64,000 nt of DNA from Christensenella sp. UBA6345 (GTDB lineage: Bacteria; Bacillota; Clostridia; Christensenellales; UBA1242). The DNA is taken from assembly GCA_002437945.1 (NCBI GenBank), contig DJSB01000030.1:21303-85302 (forward strand), written 5' to 3'. Made by a program: the position numbers and the translations under genes. Positions 27,777 through 38,849 of this stretch are shown in pieces (position 1 is the first letter of the stretch; every line of letters starts with the position of its first letter). A model generated the notes under the pieces. The model searched no databases. It saw only the letters and a list, made by a program, of their open reading frames with translations, and had not been told where the DNA came from.

Positions 27777-30101
27777 TTATTTCTTTTTTAATATTTGAAG
27801 TGGTGCAATTGATAACGACATAGTCTTGTTACCAAATTTTCCAAAATCAACTGTAACATCTGGCGAATTGCTAGATATATTACTTTTTATAATTGTTCCT
27901 ATACCAAATTTAGGGTGCAATACTTGAGTACCAACTGTATAATTGTCGTAATTTGATTTTTGATTGGTTATTTTTTTAACCATTAAATCTTGTAAATTAG
28001 TTGACACTTTTTCGCTTGTGTCTTGTGCATAATTATACATACTTTCTGTATTATTATTAGTTTGTTTATATTGACTATATGAATTAGAATTATATGAAGA
28101 TTGATAATTATTATACTTTTTACTATACGAATAATTATCGTTATAATTGGATCCGCTATAACTACGATTGTACTCCCCGCTATAATTATTACCAAATCTA
28201 TTAATTTCAGTATTAACTCTTTTTGGCTCTAGATCCATTTCCTTAATAAATCTAGATGGTGTTGTATAACTTCTATCATGATATAAATATCTTGACTTGG
28301 CATTAGTAATATATACTTGTTTTTTTGCTCTAGTAACTGCAACATACATTAGTCTACGCTCTTCTTCAATTTCGTCATTATTGTCCATGGCTCTAGAAAC
28401 CGGAAACAATCCTTCTTCTGCTCCCATAATATATACATAGTCAAATTCAAGCCCTTTGGCAGCATGAATGGTACTAACACTTATCGAGTTATTATCATCA
28501 TCTGTCTCGATACTATTTTGTAAAGTAATACTTTCTAGATAGTCAGAAAGTTCACAATTAGGATTCTGATTTTCAAAAGATTTAATAGACTGCATTAATT
28601 GAGAAATATTAAGTAATCTATCATTGTCTTCATCATCTTGTTTGTTATATGCACCATAAATTTCTGCATTTTTAATTATCTTATCACAATAATTAAACAT
28701 ACCACTTTTTACATCTGGTAGATTGTCATATACGTACTTCAATGTACTTAATTTATCTCGTAAAGATTTAGGGAGTTCGTATTGTTCGTTAAGTACAACA
28801 TCAAGCATACTTACACCATTCTGTTTTGCTATACTCTCTATTTTTTCAATACTTACGCTACCAATTCCACGTTTAGGGAAATTAATAATACGTTTTAAAC
28901 TCTCATTATCTTTAGGATTAACAGTTAAACGTAGGTATGCAAGAACATTCTTTATTTCCGCTCTTTCAAAAAACTTAAATATTCCTGATACAACATAAGG
29001 TAAATTATAACTTAATAATTTTTCTTCAATAAGTCTACTTATTGCACTTAATCTAAATAATATCGCTATTTGATTAGGATTAACACCACGATTAATTAAG
29101 TTATATATCGAACCCGAAACATATTCGGCTTCTTTAGTTTCATCATATGCAGAAAAATATACAGGTTTTTCCCCTTCATCATTTTCTGTCCACAAAACTT
29201 TTTCTATACGAGATGTGTTATTTTTAATAAGTTTGTTGGCTATATTTAGTATATTTTTAGTACTTCTATAATTTCGTTCAAGTTTGTAACACTTAACATT
29301 ATTGAAATCTTGTCTAAAGTTCATAATATTTTCAATATTAGCACCACGCCAACCATAAATACATTGGTCTTCATCACCAACAACAAAAATATTTTGGTGT
29401 AAGCCCGCAAGCATTTTTGCTATCTTATACTGTACCAAGTTGGTATCTTGAAACTCATCTATATGAATATACTTAAATCTCTCTTGGTATCTCTTAAGAA
29501 TATCAGGACAAGTTTTGAATAGTTCTAGTGTTTTTACTAGTAAGTCATCAAAATCAAGAGCATTGTTATTTTTTAATTCATTTTGATATGCACTATAAAC
29601 TTTTTTAACTTCAACGGCATCACTTTTAAATTCGGTAATCTGGTAATATTCGTCTGGGTCAACTCCTAGGTTTTTTGCCCTATCAATTTCACAAGCAAAA
29701 TCTTTAACTTTGTCACTTTCGAAGCCAAAATCTGTAACTATTTTTTTAAGTAATTTGTCTTTATCGGTAGTGTCATATATAGTAAAAAATCTATTAAAAC
29801 CATCTAAAGCGGATATATTTTCTCTTAATATCCTAGCACACATACTATGAAAAGTAGAAATCCATAAATTTTCTGCACTAGGGCAAAATTTAAGTATTCT
29901 TTCACGCATTTCATTGGTTGCTTTATTAGTAAATGTGATAGCCAAAATGTTGTATGGATCTACACCACATTCCTTAATTAAATGACTGATTCGTTCAGTT
30001 AACAATCTAGTTTTTCCACTACCAGCACCCGCTGTAACAAGTATAGCACCATCTGTATCCATTGCAGGTTTAATCTGTTCTTCATTAAGTGAATCAAGCA
30101 T
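27777..30101 (-). CDS. pcrA: ATP-dependent DNA helicase PcrA/UvrD
   Basis: 774 residues. Superfamily 1A motifs: GAGSGKT (25-31), TFTNKATNEMRER, DEFQDTN, GDEDQCIYGWRGA, NYRSTKNIL, VSTIHAAKGLEFDYV and EERRLMYVAVTRAKK. The C-terminus has an Asn/Ser/Tyr-rich linker of about 65 residues and then the Tudor-like RNA polymerase-binding fold (VGTQVLHPKFGIGTIIKSN...). Works in repair and in removing stalled RNA polymerase. The stretched linker is repetitive but ordinary for the family in kind. Confidence 0.96.
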   Translation of the reverse strand: MLDSLNEEQIKPAMDTDGAILVTAGAGSGKTRLLTERISHLIKECGVDPYNILAITFTNKATNEMRERILKFCPSAENLWISTFHSMCARILRENISALDGFNRFFTIYDTTDKDKLLKKIVTDFGFESDKVKDFACEIDRAKNLGVDPDEYYQITEFKSDAVEVKKVYSAYQNELKNNNALDFDDLLVKTLELFKTCPDILKRYQERFKYIHIDEFQDTNLVQYKIAKMLAGLHQNIFVVGDEDQCIYGWRGANIENIMNFRQDFNNVKCYKLERNYRSTKNILNIANKLIKNNTSRIEKVLWTENDEGEKPVYFSAYDETKEAEYVSGSIYNLINRGVNPNQIAILFRLSAISRLIEEKLLSYNLPYVVSGIFKFFERAEIKNVLAYLRLTVNPKDNESLKRIINFPKRGIGSVSIEKIESIAKQNGVSMLDVVLNEQYELPKSLRDKLSTLKYVYDNLPDVKSGMFNYCDKIIKNAEIYGAYNKQDDEDNDRLLNISQLMQSIKSFENQNPNCELSDYLESITLQNSIETDDDNNSISVSTIHAAKGLEFDYVYIMGAEEGLFPVSRAMDNNDEIEEERRLMYVAVTRAKKQVYITNAKSRYLYHDRSYTTPSRFIKEMDLEPKRVNTEINRFGNNYSGEYNRSYSGSNYNDNYSYSKKYNNYQSSYNSNSYSQYKQTNNNTESMYNYAQDTSEKVSTNLQDLMVKKITNQKSNYDNYTVGTQVLHPKFGIGTIIKSNISSNSPDVTVDFGKFGNKTMSLSIAPLQILKKK

Positions 30102-30210
30102 AAAAAAACTCCAAAATTTATAATCAATAGATTATAACAAATTTGGAATTTTTAATCAATTTATATATATGTTAATAAGATACAAAATACTATATTTTAT
30201 TAAATACTTA

Positions 30211-30594
30211 TTAACCAATTTTTGATAAAGACTGCTGATACTCCGTTTTGATTTTATTGTACTTATCAACTATATTAAGTATATAAAATTGTTTTTCAAT
30301 ATCACTTAATTGTGTATAAGTATCCTGATCTACTAGTCTACCAATAGGATTGTATATTTCTATAGGACTATTAAGTATTTTGTATACTTTATCATAGAAT
30401 TCTTCTTCAATCTCGTTGGTGATACATTTAAATTCAGCCTGTCCATTTAATTTCTTTAATGATTCAAGATTTTTAATAAAATAACTATTCACATTCATTG
30501 CATTTTTTGCTTTTATTTTTTCTGCATTTGTGTATAAACCACGTTTTAAGCGTTCTTTGGCAATACTAGCCATACTTTTTAAATTATTACTCAT
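30211..30594 (-). CDS. Hypothetical protein, helical
   Basis: 127 residues that I do not recognise. It starts MSNNLKSMASIAKERLKRGLYTNAE and is mainly helical, with mixed charge, no signal peptide, no membrane segment and no obvious metal or nucleotide motif. AAGGAG lies about 10 nt before the ATG. It lies alone between pcrA and rpsU, both of which have separate transcription signals. The composition is like that of its neighbours, so it is unlikely to be a recent arrival. Confidence 0.7.
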   Translation of the reverse strand: MSNNLKSMASIAKERLKRGLYTNAEKIKAKNAMNVNSYFIKNLESLKKLNGQAEFKCITNEIEEEFYDKVYKILNSPIEIYNPIGRLVDQDTYTQLSDIEKQFYILNIVDKYNKIKTEYQQSLSKIG

Positions 30595-30741
30595 AAAACT
30601 TTTAACTCCTTGTAATTTCTACACCATTGTAAACTCATAATTGAAAAAATTAAAGCAATTTTTACAGCAAAAGTTATAAACTACATAACTAGTTAAAATT
30701 CGTTTTATTTAGACAAAAATCGCAAGAAATTAATTGAAGAA

Positions 30742-30771
30742 ATAAAAAAACAAGGATATAAAATCCTTGTT
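30742..30771 (-). terminator. rpsU terminator
   Basis: AACAAGGAT (30749-30757) pairs with ATCCTTGTT (30763-30771), 5-nt loop, seven T in the minus direction; 9 nt beyond the rpsU stop. Confidence 0.88.
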
Positions 30772-30779
30772 AAAAACTA

Positions 30780-30968
30780 CTATACTCTATTGTTTTTCTT
30801 GTTACGTTTGATAGCGGCTTTAGTTTTCTTTTTACGTTTTACGCTTGGTTTTTCGTATGCTTCATGTTTACGAAGATCGCCAATAATACCATCTTTTTGG
30901 CATTTACGTTTAAAACGTTTAATAGCGCTTTCAACATTTTCGTTTTCACCAACTCTAACTGTTGACAT
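30780..30968 (-). CDS. rpsU: 30S ribosomal protein S21
   Basis: 62 residues: [45 protein letters not shown] is the S21 signature, with the usual lysine-rich C-terminus. S21 binds near the anti-Shine-Dalgarno end of 16S rRNA. Own terminator; the HIT gene ends 77 nt upstream. rpsU near the hrcA-dnaK cluster is a conserved Firmicutes feature. Confidence 0.96.
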   Translation of the reverse strand: MSTVRVGENENVESAIKRFKRKCQKDGIIGDLRKHEAYEKPSVKRKKKTKAAIKRNKKNNRV

Positions 30969-31045
30969 TAATTATTCACCCACTTATAATAAATTCTTAA
31001 ATATAATACCTATATAAAGACAAAATGTCAAGAGAAAATTGTATT

Positions 31046-31450
31046 TTATTTAAGTTTAAGATGTTCAAGTATTGCTTCCATATCATAGCCTTGATTTTCT
31101 CTTGTTGGATATGTATGCAAACCGTCATTTGATTTTCTAGGAATAATATGAAAATGTAAATGCATAACACTTTGTTCGGCGCTCTCACCGCTAGCATTAA
31201 GGACATTAACACCATCAAAACCACATTCTTTAACATAGTGATTAGATATTAATTGAGTTGCTTCAATAACAGCATCTAGATAATCTTTTGGACAGTCTAA
31301 AATATTAACACAATGACATTTTGGTACAACCAAAGTATGTCCATAATAATCTTTAGATATATCTAAAAATGCATAAACTTTATCATTTTCATAAATTTTA
31401 TAACTAGGCATTTCCCCTTTAATTATTTTGCAAAAAATACAATTATCCAT
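31046..31450 (-). CDS. hit: HIT-family nucleotide hydrolase (HinT-like)
   Basis: 134 residues. The histidine triad HxHxH is at H97, H99 and H101 in MHLHFHIIPR, and the N-terminal CIFCKIIKGE holds a Cys pair often part of a zinc site. HinT-type enzymes hydrolyse purine nucleotide phosphoramidates such as adenylated lysine. Stands between rpsU and mtaB with about 170 nt of noncoding DNA before it. Confidence 0.93.
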   Translation of the reverse strand: MDNCIFCKIIKGEMPSYKIYENDKVYAFLDISKDYYGHTLVVPKCHCVNILDCPKDYLDAVIEATQLISNHYVKECGFDGVNVLNASGESAEQSVMHLHFHIIPRKSNDGLHTYPTRENQGYDMEAILEHLKLK

Positions 31451-31619
31451 ATATAAACTCCTTTTATTTATTGTAATGTTAAAATATATTTACCATTAAA
31501 AAATATATTATTTAATGGTAACAAAATTAATCAAATTTAATTATAAACTCTTTTAATTAAAATTCAAATTGTGTTTGTTATTCAATTTATTATTTGTAAT
31601 ACAATTATATAAACAAATA

Positions 31620-32891
31620 TTATTTAATTAATTGGGCTAGCATACCTTGTTTAATTGGACGTAACAATTTAATTTTATAGAAATGATTAGATTCAACTTC
31701 TTCTTCAAGGTACACTTTGACATAATTTTCAGTATAACCTACATAGTATTCATCTTCTTTATCTTCTACCAAAACTTCAAAATCTTTATTGGCAATTTTG
31801 TTATAATACTCTAGTGTAAGTTCATGTCTAACTTCTTCTAACTGTTTAATACGATTTTTAACAATGTCGTGTGGTGGTACAGGTAACTTATATGCCATTG
31901 TACCTGCTCTTTTTGAATATGGGAAAATATGCATATTACCAAAACCAGCACGGCGACAAGTTTCAACTGTCTGTAGAAATTCTTCATCAGTTTCGCCTGC
32001 AAATCCTACTATAACATCAGTAGTAATATTGGCTAATGGGAAATATTTTTTAATTAAATCAACTTTTTCTAAATACTCGCCACTTGTATAGTGTCTATTC
32101 ATACGTTTAAGAACACTATCACTACCACTTTGTAAACTTAAATGAAATTGTGGACAAAAGTTAGGCGTGTTTTTAAGATATTGCAAAAACTCTGGTGTAA
32201 TAATATTAACTTCAAGACTGCCAATACGTATTCTTGAACTTAAATTACGCATAGCATAAACCAGTTTACCTAGTCCCAATTCGCCATCTATCTTAAAACT
32301 ACTCATATCAATACCAGTAAGTACTATCTCTGAACTATTACTGCTTAATACTTTTGCTTCATTCATTATATCTTCAAAATCTCTTGATCTACTTCGACCC
32401 CTTACATATGGTATTAAACAATAAGAGCAAAAATTATTGCAACCATCTTGAATCTTTAAATATGCTCTAGTTTGAGACTTATATGGGTTCTTTACATCTT
32501 GGTTATATTTTGGATAAAATTCAAATTTTTCAAATCTTGGATTATCGATAAGTTCTAAAATACGTTCCTTACCTTCATTGCCGATAACAGATATTACGTT
32601 AGGCTTTTTGAATTGTTCGATATTATTCTCGCTAGCACAACCACAAACAATAATCTTTGAATCAGGATTAAGAGACGACAATTTTGAAATATACTGTCTT
32701 GATTTTTTTTCGCCTTCATTGGTAACAGCACAAGTATTAACTATGTATAAATCTGCAGGCTCATGCTCTGTAGTAACTTGCCAACCCGCATCATTCAATA
32801 TTGTAGCCATACAATCAATTTCATATTTATTTACTTTACAGCCTAAACTAATTAAACAGGCTTTTTTTAGCGATTTTTTATCATTTTGCAT
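31620..32891 (-). CDS. mtaB: tRNA t6A37 methylthiotransferase MtaB
   Basis: Radical-SAM methylthiotransferase: N-terminal UPF0004 domain (LISLGCKVNKYEID, CAVTNEGEKKSRQ, CGCASEN), central CxxxCxxC in DGCNNFCSYC, and a C-terminal TRAM-like RNA-binding domain. It converts t6A37 to ms2t6A37 in tRNAs. The frame is open to a TTG at 32903, overlapping the rsmE stop by 7 nt; the ATG at 32891 gives 423 residues and is preferred, though its spacing to AAGGAG is long (14 nt). Conserved neighbour of rsmE. Confidence 0.93.
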   Translation of the reverse strand: MQNDKKSLKKACLISLGCKVNKYEIDCMATILNDAGWQVTTEHEPADLYIVNTCAVTNEGEKKSRQYISKLSSLNPDSKIIVCGCASENNIEQFKKPNVISVIGNEGKERILELIDNPRFEKFEFYPKYNQDVKNPYKSQTRAYLKIQDGCNNFCSYCLIPYVRGRSRSRDFEDIMNEAKVLSSNSSEIVLTGIDMSSFKIDGELGLGKLVYAMRNLSSRIRIGSLEVNIITPEFLQYLKNTPNFCPQFHLSLQSGSDSVLKRMNRHYTSGEYLEKVDLIKKYFPLANITTDVIVGFAGETDEEFLQTVETCRRAGFGNMHIFPYSKRAGTMAYKLPVPPHDIVKNRIKQLEEVRHELTLEYYNKIANKDFEVLVEDKEDEYYVGYTENYVKVYLEEEVESNHFYKIKLLRPIKQGMLAQLIK

Positions 32892-32896
32892 AGTAC

Positions 32897-33619
32897 TTAA
32901 CAATACTCCTTAAACTCGTATAAAATAATACTTGCAAGCATAATACTTGCTGTTTCTGCTCTTAATATTCGACTACCCAAGGTTACACTTTTAGCACCAG
33001 AATCCACTAAATAATTAATCTCTTCTTCAGTAAATCCACCTTCACAACCAACAATAAAAGCAATATTTTTAGCATTAGAATTTTCCAGCAACACTTGATT
33101 AAGTGGCATACTTTTTTCGGTTTCATTGGCGAATATTATTAAATCATGTTGTGATAATAATGGCTTAATATCTTTTAGTGAAATAGTACTATGAATAGTC
33201 ATAGGTTTACTACGTCCACATTGTTTAATGCTCTGTTGGGTAATTGTATTTAATTTATCTGTTTTTGTGCCTTTATCTTTATTAACTGTATATTGACTTT
33301 CAAAAGGAACAAAATCCGAACAACCAAGTTCGGTTAATTTTTGAACAATAAGACTTAAATTATCGTTTTTAATAAGCGCCATATAACAAGTTAACTTGGT
33401 ATGTGGATTGGAATTATTAAGTTGACGTGAGTCAACTTTTAATGTTGTTTCTGACTTACCTATATTAGTTATAGTGCAAAAATAATCGTATTCATCTCCC
33501 GTAACAACTTTAACCTTATCATTAACGTTAAGACGCATTACATTTTTTAAGTGATTATGTTCGTCATTATTAAGTTTAACTATACCGTCTTTAATATCGG
33601 TAGCAAAAAATGTTTTCAT
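32897..33619 (-). CDS. rsmE: 16S rRNA m3U1498 methyltransferase RsmE
   Basis: 240 residues from the ATG at 33619 (MKTFFATDI, the usual RsmE start); an ATG six codons upstream at 33637 is also in frame, and neither has a good ribosome binding site. SPOUT methyltransferase with an N-terminal PUA-like domain (EHNHLKNVMRLNVNDKVKVV) and the knotted SAM site FIVGCEGGFTEEEI...VTLGSRILRAETA. Normally prmA stands between dnaJ and rsmE in Firmicutes; here it is missing. Confidence 0.93.
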   Translation of the reverse strand: MKTFFATDIKDGIVKLNNDEHNHLKNVMRLNVNDKVKVVTGDEYDYFCTITNIGKSETTLKVDSRQLNNSNPHTKLTCYMALIKNDNLSLIVQKLTELGCSDFVPFESQYTVNKDKGTKTDKLNTITQQSIKQCGRSKPMTIHSTISLKDIKPLLSQHDLIIFANETEKSMPLNQVLLENSNAKNIAFIVGCEGGFTEEEINYLVDSGAKSVTLGSRILRAETASIMLASIILYEFKEYC

Positions 33620-33673
33620 ATAGATATGATAGCACATAAATACATTTATTTAAACAAAATTAAATTAACTGCA

Positions 33674-33721
33674 TAAAAAAACTACTATATTTTATAGTTA
33701 AAAACTTAAAACATAGTAGTT
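33674..33721 (-). terminator. Terminator of the heat-shock operon after dnaJ
   Basis: ACTACTAT (33681-33688) pairs with ATAGTAGT (33713-33720) across a loop that itself can fold, and six T follow in the minus direction. It lies 7 nt past the dnaJ stop. Confidence 0.8.
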
Positions 33722-33727
33722 ATATTA

Positions 33728-34873
33728 TTAATCTTTTAATGATTGAATATCTTTAAGATAACTTTTATATCTAGAATAATCATCTGTGCTTATACTATCA
33801 CTTAACTCGGCTAGTATCTTTTTAGCATCTTTATTTAAAGACTTTGGAGATTCGGCTACCAAAGTAATATTAATGTTACCATAAGAGTTAGAATTTAGTT
33901 TCTTTATACCCTTACCTTTCAACTTAAAGACAGTATTACTTTGAGTAAGTTCTGGTACTTTTATTGTTGTAGTACCTTTAGCCAATGGAACTTCCAATTC
34001 GCCACCAGTTAATAACAAACTAAATGGGACATATAATTTTAAATTCAAGTCAGTGCCGTCACGTGTAAACAATTTATGTGGTTTAACAGAAACATAGAAA
34101 TGAATATCACCATTTTTACCACCCCTAATACCAGCATTACCTTTATTAGGCATAGTCAAAATCTGGTCATTATCTACACCTGCTGGTACTTTTATAGATA
34201 TTGTTTTGTTAACTTTGTTATAGCCATCGCCATTACAATATTCACATTTTTCAATAATCTTTTTACCAGTACCATTACAAGTTTTACATACCCCAGTACG
34301 CATAATTTTGCCTAGGAATGATTGTTCGGTATAAGTAACTGTACCTGTACCATTACACTCTGGACATGTAGAGTATTTAGTACCATCTTTAGCGCCAGTA
34401 CCACTACATTTTTCACATCTCTCTACCAATGGTACTTTAACTTCTTTAGTACAACCAAATACTGCTTCTTCAAAACTTAAATTCAATTTAATATCAATGT
34501 CTGCACCATTAACTGCTGTACTACGCTGGCTAGAACCAAATCCACCAAAGTTAGAACTAAATCCACCACCAAACATATTAAACAAGTCGTCCAAACCACC
34601 GAATCCGAAGTCACCACTAAATCCGCCCTGACCACCGCCAAATCCACCAAAAGCATTAGGATCAGCCGAACCATAGGTATCATAATTTTTACGTTTGGTC
34701 TCGTCTCCCAAAACTTCATAGGCTTCATTAATCTCTTTAAATTTTTCAGCAGCACCTTCTTCATGATTTAGGTCTGGGTGATATTTTTTTGCTAATTGTT
34801 TATATGCTGATTTAATTTCTTCTGCAGTCGCTGTTTTGGATACACCCAAGACATCATAATAATTTTTAGCCAC
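33728..34873 (-). CDS. dnaJ: Chaperone DnaJ
   Basis: 381 residues: J domain with the HPD motif (KKYHPDLNH), a Gly/Phe-rich linker (about 75-115), four CxxCxGxG zinc repeats ([32 protein letters not shown]) and the C-terminal substrate-binding domains. Delivers unfolded proteins to DnaK and stimulates its ATPase. Last gene of hrcA-grpE-dnaK-dnaJ. Confidence 0.97.
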   Translation of the reverse strand: MAKNYYDVLGVSKTATAEEIKSAYKQLAKKYHPDLNHEEGAAEKFKEINEAYEVLGDETKRKNYDTYGSADPNAFGGFGGGQGGFSGDFGFGGLDDLFNMFGGGFSSNFGGFGSSQRSTAVNGADIDIKLNLSFEEAVFGCTKEVKVPLVERCEKCSGTGAKDGTKYSTCPECNGTGTVTYTEQSFLGKIMRTGVCKTCNGTGKKIIEKCEYCNGDGYNKVNKTISIKVPAGVDNDQILTMPNKGNAGIRGGKNGDIHFYVSVKPHKLFTRDGTDLNLKLYVPFSLLLTGGELEVPLAKGTTTIKVPELTQSNTVFKLKGKGIKKLNSNSYGNINITLVAESPKSLNKDAKKILAELSDSISTDDYSRYKSYLKDIQSLKD

Positions 34874-34905
34874 GATATATTTTCCTTTATTAAATGAATT
34901 TAATC

Positions 34906-34946
34906 AAGTTAGACGAAAACACATATATGCATTTTCGTCTTAACTT
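34906..34946 (-). promoter_or_regulatory. dnaK-dnaJ intergenic hairpin without U-tract
   Basis: GACGAAAA (34912-34919) pairs with TTTTCGTC (34932-34939), extended by an outer AAGTT/AACTT helix with one unpaired base or so between. No T-run follows, so it is not an ordinary terminator; it may set mRNA processing or stability so that DnaK is made in excess of DnaJ. Confidence 0.6.
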
Positions 34947-34978
34947 AATCATTATTAATATTTATTAAATTAATTGTT

Positions 34979-36838
<1,860 letters not shown>

Positions 36839-36884
36839 TTACTTTATTTTTTGATTTTTTTAATATATGCATAGTAGTTAAAAA

Positions 36885-37541
36885 TTAAAGTCTATTAATC
36901 TTAACTACGCTATGTCTAATAACTTTAGAGTCGGACTTAAATCCTTCCTGTAATTCTTCCAAAACTACTTCATCTTCTTTAGTTTCGTCACAATCAGTCA
37001 TAACTGCATTGTGTAAATTAGGATCGAATTTTTGTCCTACACATTCAATTTTGTGTACTCCAAATGAAGCCATTGCCTTAATAATTTGACTATGAATAAT
37101 CTCCAAGCCTTCTAATGCACTCTGGTCTTTAATGGTTGCTCTAGCCTGTTTAAAACTATCCATAACTGGTAATAGTTTAGCAATCATAGCATAAACACCA
37201 TTGTTAAAACTTGTCTTTTCAATTTCTGCATTTCTACGCTTATAATTTTCAAAGTCAGCCTGTATTCTTTGTGCTAATTCAAGATAACCTAAAGCATCTT
37301 GACTTATGTCTTCATGTTCACACCCGCAATCTTCATTTTCGCAATTGCAATCACATTCATCGCCACAGTCACAATTTTGATCATGACAATCACAATTATC
37401 TTCATTGCAATTACAATTGTTATCATGGGTGCATTTATCGTCACTGCACTCACAATTGTCTTTTACATCATTGCATTCTTTATTTTCATGACAATCGCAA
37501 GCACATTGCTCGTCTTCGCAAATATGTTTCTTTTTTTTCAT
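36885..37541 (-). CDS. grpE: Nucleotide exchange factor GrpE with cysteine-rich N-terminal extension
   Basis: 218 residues. From about residue 82 it is ordinary GrpE: coiled-coil start (YLELAQRIQADFENYKRRNAE), then the DnaK-contacting beta domain (KIECVGQKFDPNLHNAVM). Residues 1-78 are an addition with 19 cysteines between C8 and C74, most in CxC pairs (CAC, CDC, CEC, CNC, CGC), separated by Asp, Glu, Asn and His. This is the composition of a metallothionein or zinc/copper-binding tail and replaces the acidic disordered N-terminus usual in GrpE. AAGGAG before the ATG; hrcA ends 3 nt upstream, so the start is secure and the extension is part of the same frame. Confidence 0.95.
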   Translation of the reverse strand: MKKKKHICEDEQCACDCHENKECNDVKDNCECSDDKCTHDNNCNCNEDNCDCHDQNCDCGDECDCNCENEDCGCEHEDISQDALGYLELAQRIQADFENYKRRNAEIEKTSFNNGVYAMIAKLLPVMDSFKQARATIKDQSALEGLEIIHSQIIKAMASFGVHKIECVGQKFDPNLHNAVMTDCDETKEDEVVLEELQEGFKSDSKVIRHSVVKINRL

Positions 37542-37544
37542 TTA

Positions 37545-38591
37545 CTACTCCTTATTATATTTATCTAATTCGTCAGATATATATTTTAATGCTGAAGCAA
37601 TTTTGGCATAATCCATACGTTCGGGTCCAAGAACACTTACGCTGGCTACTACACCATTACCAATATTATAATTGGTATTAATGATTGAATAGTCTGAATA
37701 TTTTTCATTAAGATTTTCTTCGCCAATCGTAAATACTACATCACTAGAAGAATTATCATCAATATTGTCTATAATCTCTTTAATCTCTTTTTCGTTCTCT
37801 ATAAGTCTTAAGAATTTCTTTGCTTCATTAATGTCCTTATATTCTGGCTCATTAAGTAAACGAGTCGAATTAGCATGAACAAGTTTTGAAGCACGTTGCT
37901 CTGTAAATTGTTTCAATATACCAGTAACTGCAACAAACAATTCTTGATAAAAGCTTATTTGACGCTTGAACAATTGATTATAATAGTCAATATTTTCAAT
38001 AATGTCAGTGATTTTTTTATTATACAGATTGGTTGTAAGATACTTGGAAGCATCTTTACATATATCTTCTGTAACATCTGGATTAAGATCGATAGTGTTG
38101 TTAATCAATCCTGCACTTGTCTGGAATAACAATAACCCTTGACCAGTAATCAAAGGAATAATATTAATACCCTGAACAGTCAAATCATCATAACTTTTTA
38201 TCCTAACGTATGTAGGGAAATTGGTTATCTGATTAATACTCTTGGCAATATCGCTTAACATATCACTCAAGAATGTCGAACGCATAACAAACTTATCTTT
38301 TATTTCATTAACCAAATCAGCATCAATATCTCTATTGTTGATAATATGGTTAACATAATATCTATAAGCCTTAGTTGTAGGTACTCTACCGCTACTAGTA
38401 TGAAGTTGTCTTAAATACCCCATCTCTTCTAAAGCACTTAACTCATTACGAAGTGTAGCACTACTTAAATTTTTAAATAAAGTATTATGCACTTTTTCAC
38501 TTGTTATAGGACTAACATTTTCGATATAGTTCTCTACAGCACTTATCAGCAAGTCATGTTTACGCTCTGATATTTTGAATTCCTTTTTCAT
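37545..38591 (-). CDS. hrcA: Heat-inducible transcription repressor HrcA
   Basis: 348 residues from the ATG at 38591, which has AAGGA 6-8 nt upstream; an in-frame TTG at 38609 is less likely because it lies upstream of that site. N-terminal winged helix (SERKHDLLISAVENYIENVSPITSEKV...SATLRNELSALEEMGYLRQLHTSSGRVPT) and a C-terminal GAF-like domain. Binds CIRCE and needs GroEL for activity in known cases. First gene of the operon and autoregulated through the element at 38626-38652. Confidence 0.96.
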   Translation of the reverse strand: MKKEFKISERKHDLLISAVENYIENVSPITSEKVHNTLFKNLSSATLRNELSALEEMGYLRQLHTSSGRVPTTKAYRYYVNHIINNRDIDADLVNEIKDKFVMRSTFLSDMLSDIAKSINQITNFPTYVRIKSYDDLTVQGINIIPLITGQGLLLFQTSAGLINNTIDLNPDVTEDICKDASKYLTTNLYNKKITDIIENIDYYNQLFKRQISFYQELFVAVTGILKQFTEQRASKLVHANSTRLLNEPEYKDINEAKKFLRLIENEKEIKEIIDNIDDNSSSDVVFTIGEENLNEKYSDYSIINTNYNIGNGVVASVSVLGPERMDYAKIASALKYISDELDKYNKE

Positions 38592-38625
38592 TATCGTCCT
38601 TATTAGCAAATAATATTTTTATTTG

Positions 38626-38685
38626 TTAGCACTCTCTTTTCTTGATTGCTAGCACTATTGTACTCTTATTATATACGTTCGTCAA
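38626..38685 (-). promoter_or_regulatory. CIRCE operator and promoter of hrcA-grpE-dnaK-dnaJ
   Basis: Minus strand TTGACG (38685-38680), 17-nt spacer, TACAAT (38662-38657). Downstream, over the expected start of transcription, lies TTAGCACTC-N9-GATTGCTAG (plus strand 38626-38652). One CIRCE arm is perfect, the other matches 7 of 9 against GAGTGCTAA. The HrcA target is therefore present but asymmetric. Confidence 0.92.
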
Positions 38686-38745
38686 CATTTTTATGTTAAA
38701 TTTTTTAAAAATTTTTATATTTTTTTGTTAAAATTTATCAACTAC

Positions 38746-38778
38746 AAAAATAAGACATCATATACAAATGATGTCTTA
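38746..38778 (-). terminator. Terminator after hemW
   Basis: Perfect 10-bp stem TAAGACATCA/TGATGTCTTA (38751-38760 with 38769-38778) followed by TTTTTG in the minus direction, about 70 nt after the hemW stop. It isolates lepA-hemW from the heat-shock promoter. Confidence 0.85.
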
Positions 38779-38849
38779 AATTAAATGATATTTTATTTCT
38801 AATATAACCAATTAAAATTAGTTATTATATATTTTATAAATATATTTAT

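Noticed and set aside
37211..37681. Plus-strand frames rich in His/Tyr/Ile opposite grpE
   Set aside because: Antisense shadows of the cysteine-rich repeat; no start signal and no promoter.
38644..38656. Second CIRCE arm repeat (GCTAGCACTA)
   Set aside because: It partly repeats the left arm but has no partner arm at the right spacing; treated as part of the degenerate element.
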